Assembly (NCBI GenBank): GCA_024516035.1
Contig: CM044961.1
Span: forward strand, 12,933,800 to 12,997,799
Reading direction: 5' to 3'
From: Bactericera cockerelli
Lineage: Eukaryota > Arthropoda > Insecta > Hemiptera > Triozidae
DNA: 64,000 nucleotides
Of the stretch, positions 57,196 to 64,000 are shown one piece after another (the stretch's first letter is position 1; every line of letters begins with the position of its first letter). The notes beneath the pieces are model-generated. The model did no database searches. It was not told the DNA's origin and saw only the letters and a program-made list of their open reading frames with translations. The position numbers and the translations under genes were made by a program.

Positions 57196-57300
57196 CTGCT
57201 TCCTCCTCATCCCTTTACTCCTTCACCTCCTCTTCTTCCTCCTCCTTTTCCCCCTCATCCTGTTCCTCCTCCTTCTCCATCTCCACCTCCTCCACTCAGC
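57196..57300 (+). repeat. Short allele of the (TCC)n microsatellite
   Basis: Copy-2 counterpart of 14556-14775, less than half as long and more interrupted. Confidence 0.85.
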
Positions 57301-58968
57301 CTCCATAACTCCTACACCTCCCTCTTGTTATTTTTGTTAGCTAGTCTAGAGAAGAGGGTGCTCAACAAGCAATTGACTGTAATTTATCTTGTAAAGTTTC
57401 CAAGTCCCTTTAACTTTTACAGAATCATTTATTTTATTATTTGTATAATTTTGTAAGGGAAATTCGGAAACTAACCGCTAGATTCTAAAAATCAAAGCAA
57501 GGACAAACGGATTGTACCTACAACCGACCTGTAATTGTGTAATAAGAACACATCCACCATAACGTCCTGTTGCCAAAACACCTTTCTTCAGCAGGCAGCC
57601 CAGACATTGTATCTTCACTTTCTTTATGGTGGTAGGTATTTATTGGTGGTTCGCAATTATTTAATTATGTTTGGTATCTTGGTATTGGTATCTTAGTATT
57701 TAGACGGGTCCTCGCATCTTCCCCGGTATCTTCCTGCCTTGCTGACCACAGGCCATGACGAGTTTCCCTCGCACCAGATTGTAGATATAGATACATCTAC
57801 AATCTACAGGGTGTCCGTATTTTATCTGCTTTGATATCATATTTGTGATAATCACAATGGCGATTTCACATCAGTTACTCAAGCTCGCCTTTTAAAGTTC
57901 TGACGGTACTTGGGACTCGAACCAACGACCACCAGGTTACGAGCCCGCCGCTTCTTTGAACAATATCTACTGGGGGTTATTAGGTATATACTTTTATAAA
58001 ATATCGGTATATACATTCCTAAATTTAATACCATATACAAGTTACATACCTACAGTGTTATTAGTAACTAATGCACACGAAAAAATCGCCGAAGGGAGTC
58101 CCTGTAAGGTTTGGAATGTGGCCACAAAATTCATACCCTGTTTAAATAGGGACCCCTAGCGGGGCCTTCGAACGCCCTCCTCCACCGAAAAAGTAACGGG
58201 GGATATTAAATTGTGCGCCATTGTACATCTGTGCATAGATACATATTAGTTACTTATTCGTGTAATCTTAGGCCAAAATAATAGACAAATTTTAATACTC
58301 AAGTCATTGCTAAGCGTTGGTTTTCCCTATCTTACACAGTACACATCCGTGACTTAGCGCCACAGAGGTATTACAAAAACATCTATTAATTCCGCCTTAA
58401 ATCTGTCATCTGTCAGATCTTGATTATCTTGATAGCCATAGATGTACAAAATTATGTACCTATAACTAGATACCTATGTATTTATCTATATCTACGAGTA
58501 GGTACCTATAGGTATATCTGGTATATACATAGATACCAAGTATACTTGGTATTTATGTATACGAACCTATAGATATCTGCCAAATTGAATACCGCACGGG
58601 TTTTCACTTTCATTTTCACATTCAATGTCATGACAGCTTGTTTCCCGGAGTTCCACAGTAATCAGGACCGCAGATCAGTGGAGAGAATGCAGGTTCGAAT
58701 CCTGGGATTGTTTTTTTCTCTTCATTTCTTTTCTCCCCTCTTCTTCTTCTGCTTAGAACAATCTTCTATTTCAATTGCGCAATATTCCACTACATCACTC
58801 ACATTAACATCACTCAGACTAGTTTAGGCGAGCAAAGCGAGCATGAAATCGAATTTCAATGCAGGAATGAGTTAGCTAATTTGTCACTCAAGGAATCAAG
58901 AAGTTCTCTCGAGAGATTATCGTTAAAATTAGAAAAGGTTATCATAGTTGATTGTTTTATACACAAAA

Positions 58969-59110
58969 TGACCTGAGTAGCTTAATCGATAAGGCGGCGG
59001 ACTTGTAACTTGGATGTCGGTGGTTCAAGTCCCGGTTTCAGCGAAGATTTAGTAAAGCGAGTTTGAGTAGTTGTGACATCACGAAAGTGATTAACACAAA
59101 TATGATAACT
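58969..59110 (+). mobile_element. Family A SINE (copy 2 of 16418)
   Basis: Head CTGAGTAGCTTAATCGATAA, B box GGTTCAAGTCCCG. Better preserved than in copy 1. Confidence 0.7.
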
Positions 59111-59824
59111 AACTAACTTGTCTTATGAACAATAGTGATGTCAAACCGTACTCTTGAGAAGTTTAAAATTCAACATTACTGTAACTCGAAGCACCAACTT
59201 CCATGCTACGAGTCTTTGGCTCTAACGAGCAAGCTACTGAGGTCAGTTAGATCATGTTTTATGTAATTGCACTCTTTAACTCCATTGTGATACCAATTAG
59301 GCACTATTAACTCCTGTTGAGTCAGTTGACACTTCAATTTCTATCACTTCAATTACTGCAGTTCCTCAATTGCAACGATCAGATACTGCAGTTTGCAGTT
59401 CCTCGATTACAGTACATCAATGGTTAGGTAGGTGCATTATTGCTGATAGATTCTCTGCTGATATCTCCGAAACCTCTCGCCTAAGTTGATCATCAATCTC
59501 GGCTATTTCCGCTTCAGTGATCTCGATAGTGAATCGGAAACAAAATGAACCACCTCTCTTTGAACGTCTCTGTTTTGATTGATTCTATAATTTTTCTTAG
59601 TTTAGGCTCTTAGTTTGCCATCACAGATTTCTTCTTTTAATGTAACTTAATCAATGAAATTATTACATAAGACGAGTATGTGACTTATTTGTTGCTGGCG
59701 AGAGTTTTTTGGAAGAATTTTTCAAAAAAATATTCTATTGCCAACAAGGAACATGCTGTGATGTTGACATTCTCGTCCCATTGAGGCTGTATGAGGAACT
59801 GAGGAATGTGGGAGGTACATTTTT

Positions 59825-59965
59825 ACTTTCCTTATCCTATAATAAGGAAAGTATTGTATTCGTCGAAAATTTGACCTACCCAGTTTTTCACATTTCTGGA
59901 CGAATCGTAGCGTCAGGATACCAAAAAAGTTGTTTTCAGCCATTGGTCCGTGCGTCTGTCTGTGT

Positions 59966-60008
<43 letters not shown>

Positions 60009-60484
60009 CAGGATATCTCGAGAACGGTAAGAGCTAGAGACTTGAAATTTGGTACGAAAATTAATTTTATACACCAGACAAACCACGAAACTTTTGGTTG
60101 AAATCGGCCGCAAGATGCGGCCGCAGGGCCGCAAATATTGGCCGCAACCGCCGTTTCTTTGAATTGGTTAAAGATACAAAAAAAGTTAGAGAACAACATT
60201 TTCTCGGATTAAAAAAATAATAGGGGTTTACTCTGATCATTTTTTTGATATCTTGAACTTTTTGGAACCCGGCCCCAATTTACCGGTATTTTGGGGGGAC
60301 CCGCTTGGACTAACTTTTTATTATTCACCCTAGATGGGGGTTGCGACATATCAAATCCAATAATTTTGAGGTGCTGATTACGAATTTGGCACTGATTTTT
60401 AACTATCTGTTACCGTTGAGTCACCAGTGGTGGATTTCGACTTCTTTTTGGGGATAAGGAAAGTCGTGTGATGTTTACACCAGA
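59825..60484 (+). mobile_element. 660-bp hairpin-ended element with GT microsatellite, copy-2-specific
   Basis: Starts ACTTTCCTTATCC, which pairs both with ATAAGGAAAG just downstream (hairpin) and with GGATAAGGAAAGT at 60452-60464. Then TATTGTATTCG, TTTCTGGACGAATCGTAGCG, a (GT)n run (59965-60004) and ATATCTCGAGAACGGTAAGA. The insertion sits in a run of T; copy 1 is uninterrupted near 17380. Superfamily uncertain (Helitron-like or foldback). Confidence 0.75.
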
Positions 60485-62146
60485 TTTTTTCAACATTGAT
60501 TTGCTAATTTGTGATTTTCTTCTAATTAATCTGTTTCAGGTATAATGAATCTCTCCTTCTGTTTTTCGAACTTGATATGCTGTATTAAAATAAATACGTA
60601 TGTACATATATGTATCCATACAAACATATTTATTTTTATATTTCAGAATAATAAACGGACAATAGTCTGTTGGTCTCTGGTCTGAACTGTATGTACACGG
60701 GATGATTGATGTCTTGCTCATAAATCACCCCGTATTGTCTAGTATCTACATGATTTTGTCTTATTTAGTTTTTGAATAACTCTAGTTGGTCCTTTTTATT
60801 TACACCCCGTAATAGTAATTGATTGTCTATGATCCACTGTTTACAAAGATAATTACTGTACAGTATTGAATCTACATGATTTTGTCCTTTTTTAGTTTTT
60901 GAATAACTCTAGTAAGTCCTTTTTATGGACACCCCGTAATAGTAATTGATCATCTATGCTCCACCCTGTACGCGTATAATTACTGTGAACTAAAGAGTGT
61001 GAGGACTGAGAAGACTCAATGGACACGGTTGATTACTCACCGGTAGAAATCTTGGTCCTTGCATATACCTGCTACAGCTATAGCATCAGGTTTGGTGGAG
61101 GTGTAGCACCTACCAGTATCTTCATTATTCATGTTATGTACTTATGTACCTCTAATAGTGTTGCTACTGCTATACATACATGATACATATTTGATACATC
61201 AAAAGCCCATAACATCCTCGTCTGTCCACAATTTTATTATAGTTATTGGCAAAACAGATGCACCTTTACTTTTATTTCTTTCTTTTTTCAATATTCAAAA
61301 CAACTAAATAGAGTGACAAAGAAACTTAATTAACCGCAGGGAGAGAGAAGAAACCTCTCTTTCTACGGAAAATGAGAGAGCACGAACATAAAAGCACATA
61401 CCACACTAAAAGGGCAAAAAAAATTGCTCCTTTGTCTTATGGTGGAGTTGTGATTTACTGTGGTGGTAAGTCCATTGTTTTCTATCCTGTGTCCATCTTG
61501 GTCCTTCTCTTTTTCATCTTACCATATTGTAGCTGGGCGACCTGTTTCTTAGACCTTCCTATGGATACCAATCAAGGAAACCTAATGCTACAACTACAGC
61601 ACTAGGTTAAGTGGATTTCCTCTTGTGAATAGAGCAGCACGTTTAGGTCTACAAAAAATTGAAAGTCATCTTTATTTTACAATCAAAATCTAAGTACAGA
61701 TAATGAACAAGATCTTACTAGTAGTCAAACTCAAGAGTTTACTGCAGGAAAAAATGTTTGCCCGTACGTCCCATTTTGATTTACCAAAAGTTCTTGCTTA
61801 CTGCACATCTAGATTTTGGAGGGAAATTACTTATTATCCAAAATTTCAATTTTGTGTACCTAGATTTTATCATTCTAGCTCACACGTTCCAGCCAAGGCA
61901 TGGCCTGGAACGGTTGTTGGTAGTACATAATATCTCTATTAAGCTATCTGCAGGAATTCCTGACCCATCCTCGTGTCGGGATCTTGGCAACCGATTTGGT
62001 TTACCGATAACTTGAGCACGGCTTCATTACTATTCATAGCTCGTCTTGTTTTCATTTTCGGTCCGCATATTTCTCTCGTCATAGGCGTGTGCTATACTTT
62101 CGATAATTAAAATGATGATGATTATGGTAACAATAAATACAATAGT

Positions 62147-62365
62147 CTGTCCCGGTAGCTCAGTGGTTAGGGCGGCACTCTGTGAATTCAGAGGTTCCAG
62201 AGGTTGCGGGTTCGAAATCCAGAAAGGACATGACAAGTTATCCTCCCATTTAGGATTTTTACCACAAAATAATACGTCTTGGGCTTACTGCTGGAATAAT
62301 GGGACTTAATAGTTCTAATCGGGCAGTATAAATAAAGCGATATTTTTATTATAATAATAATATTA
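62147..62365 (+). mobile_element. tRNA-headed SINE, family B (copy 2 of 19131)
   Basis: Head CCCGGTAGCTCAGTGGTTAG, B box GGGTTCGAAATCC, body to AAATAAAGCGATATTTTTAT. Confidence 0.75.
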
Positions 62366-62599
62366 AAATCCGTTAGGCAAAGTGTTGGTTCCTGAATAGC
62401 GTTATCAGTTATAATGATTCCGTGAAGAAATGAGAAATTACCTAGCGGGAGCAATTGTCTCTAACTTTGCGGGAGTTCAACGTCTCCTTCAACGTGTTGG
62501 ATCAAGGTGCTGATCTCTCGCTGATGTTAAACAGATCAGGAACCAGCCATGTCAGGGCAAATTAATACAAGTTATTCAGTAGCAAATTTCAAAATTGCC

Positions 62600-63560
62600 A
62601 ATTGTACACAATGGAAGTATTGTGTCCATAATTGGCAAGGTATTTTTATGATGTAGTGTAGAGAATCTTTCATAATTTCATCGATCTCAAGTAATTGTAT
62701 TCAATTTCACGCCAATAATTATTCATGCACAAAATATTATGACTTTGATAATGAAACAGAATACAGAATAAGGTACTTCATAATTTTATTGATTTTAAAA
62801 CTAGGTAAATTCCTTTGTTCTATTGTTAGTAGGCGATTTTACTTGATGTTTGGCCCAATGTTTATGCACAGAGTGATGAATCGTCGCTTCATTTGACATA
62901 ATTGATAAATTTGTTTTATTTCTTCGCAAATTACAATTTTTGCTTTACCATGTTAATTAAGACCCTATTTGTAAATTGATATTGCTGTCAGGTGGCTAAT
63001 GGTAGGTATTGTTGAATTATTTCTTCATTTGATATTTATATTATGTATAAGTAGGTAAATATCTATGTTGGTTCATCAACATTGCCATTGAGTCGCTGAG
63101 TGTTCTTGAATAATAATAAATAAAATAAAACATAATTTTTTTTTTATTTTTTATAACATGAGTGTTTTATATTATGAGTTGACATTGCACTGAAATATTA
63201 GTTCAATTAATGTCTTGAAATTGGAATGTAATTTAATTATTTATCTTGGGTGATTGCTTCGATATTGTCCTGGTGACTGATGGCACATTTAACCTCAATT
63301 ATGCTGAACGTGTAGATTATAGGCATACAATGTATTGTTATAGGTAAGTAAGTAATGCAAGTCTGATCGATTCAGTACGATATAAGTAGGTTACTAGTTA
63401 GGATAAATTTTCGTCGGTTAATTTTATATTTCCTGAAAAATTAAATATTTTTATAGGTATAAGAACCTTCCTTTTTATGAGATTTGGATATCTCTTCTTT
63501 ATATTCTCAAGCACCGGTCCTACCGCCGGTCTACTCTCGATGTAGTCCTCAAGATAGGCT
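62600..63560. other. AT-rich intron (copy 2), no feature seen
   Basis: Aligns with 19890-20980 with numerous short indels. No exon recognised. Confidence 0.35.
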
Positions 63561-63563
63561 ATC

Positions 63564-63929
63564 CTAATCTGGTCTAATCCCTATTCCCCCAACCCACCCA
63601 ATTTTTCTCTGTGACTGTGACTTTGTTATAGGTTCTAGCTGAGGGACTATTGTTGTTGTTGTTGTTGTTGTTGAAACGAGCTTGGCTACATTGGCTACAG
63701 CAGGGAAAATGATGGTCTCCAGCCTGTACTGCAACAACAACATGGTCTCCAGCCAATTCAAGTTCAAAGCTGGCTCGTCTTGAACCACATATTTCTGTGC
63801 GCGATCAACCATCTTGAATCTTAAGAACTTGGGGGCTTTTTCTTTAGAAGCCTGGCTTCTAGGGTGATGGGCTAGTCCGTTCTCTTTATAGTCCTCTAGC
63901 GAGACCTGCGAGACTGTGAAACTATTCAT
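63564..63929 (-). CDS. 121-codon open frame of unknown origin, half of it repeat-derived
   Basis: ATG at 63929; begins MNSFTVSQVSLEDYKENG and has a polar middle (KAPKFLRFKMVDRAQKYVV). It ends in a poly-Thr stretch from an ACA repeat and KSQSQRKIGWVGGIGIRPD. The C-terminal half (63564-63725) is the same repeat-like sequence as 20973-21126 in copy 1. The N-terminal half lies beyond the point where the copies diverge. I know no family for it; a retroposon remnant is as likely as a gene. Confidence 0.2.
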   Translation of the reverse strand: MNSFTVSQVSLEDYKENGLAHHPRSQASKEKAPKFLRFKMVDRAQKYVVQDEPALNLNWLETMLLLQYRLETIIFPAVANVAKLVSTTTTTTTIVPQLEPITKSQSQRKIGWVGGIGIRPD

Positions 63930-64000
63930 TTTAGTTAAGTGGTAAAAAACCCCTGCTGAAGAACAAGGTCTCCGATTGATAAAGACATATCCATAGACCT

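Larger units (their letters stand above)
41294..63725 (+). repeat. Large direct duplication, copy 2
   Basis: Second copy of the 1-21126 block, in the same orientation and gene order. It is longer mainly because it carries extra elements at 43907, 44596, 46189, 49110, 56495 and 59825. It lacks the copy-1 elements at 296, 4460, 6433, 9640, 13571, 16597, 17587 and 19557. Homology ends near 63725. The counterpart of FAM20 exon 3 (copy 1, 21936) would therefore fall just beyond the window end. Confidence 0.95.

Overview
The window is eukaryotic nuclear DNA from an insect. It is AT-rich, has intron-split genes with GT-AG junctions, and is dense in SINEs, MITEs and minisatellites. The two recognisable proteins are animal families. 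A hemipteran (planthopper-like) source is my best guess from the repeat style, but this is inference only.

Layout. A block of about 21-22 kb occurs twice in direct orientation: copy 1 at 1-21126 and copy 2 at 41294-63725. An assembly gap of exactly 100 Ns (37440-37539) lies between them. Each copy carries the same two genes head to head. The minus-strand gene is a two-exon nucleoside diphosphate kinase with an apparent signal peptide (CDS 1482-2536 and 42574-43824). The plus-strand gene is the 5' part of a FAM20-type secretory-pathway kinase (exons at 9030, 10992 and 21936 in copy 1; 51960 and 53602 in copy 2). The copies have near-identical exons. They differ by at least sixteen clean insertions or deletions, several with target-site duplications and intact empty sites. 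This pattern, together with the 100-N join, fits two haplotypes laid end to end in one scaffold better than an old tandem gene duplication, but the sequence alone cannot decide.

Between the copies (21.1-41.3 kb). Copy-1-side sequence runs on through a LINE relic and a SINE that landed just upstream of FAM20 exon 3. It continues with a 1.8 kb pyrimidine-rich 45-bp minisatellite with higher-order structure, a 1.4 kb 35-bp minisatellite, 5S-rRNA-headed and tRNA-headed SINEs, a pogo-like DNA transposon, two abutting PIF/Harbinger elements, and a hAT-type end cut by the gap. The right-hand contig begins with a 5S-type SINE, a piggyBac-type MITE and a jockey/R1-like LINE fragment before copy 2 starts.

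Function. Apart from the NDPK and FAM20 exons I see no other convincing host gene. The kinase domain of FAM20 is not in the window. If the duplication is a haplotype artefact, the locus has one secreted-type NDPK gene and one FAM20 gene, about 6.5 kb apart between start codons and divergently transcribed. Most of the biology here is recent transposition: SINE heads of different origin share one 3' module, and several DNA transposon families are polymorphic between the copies.
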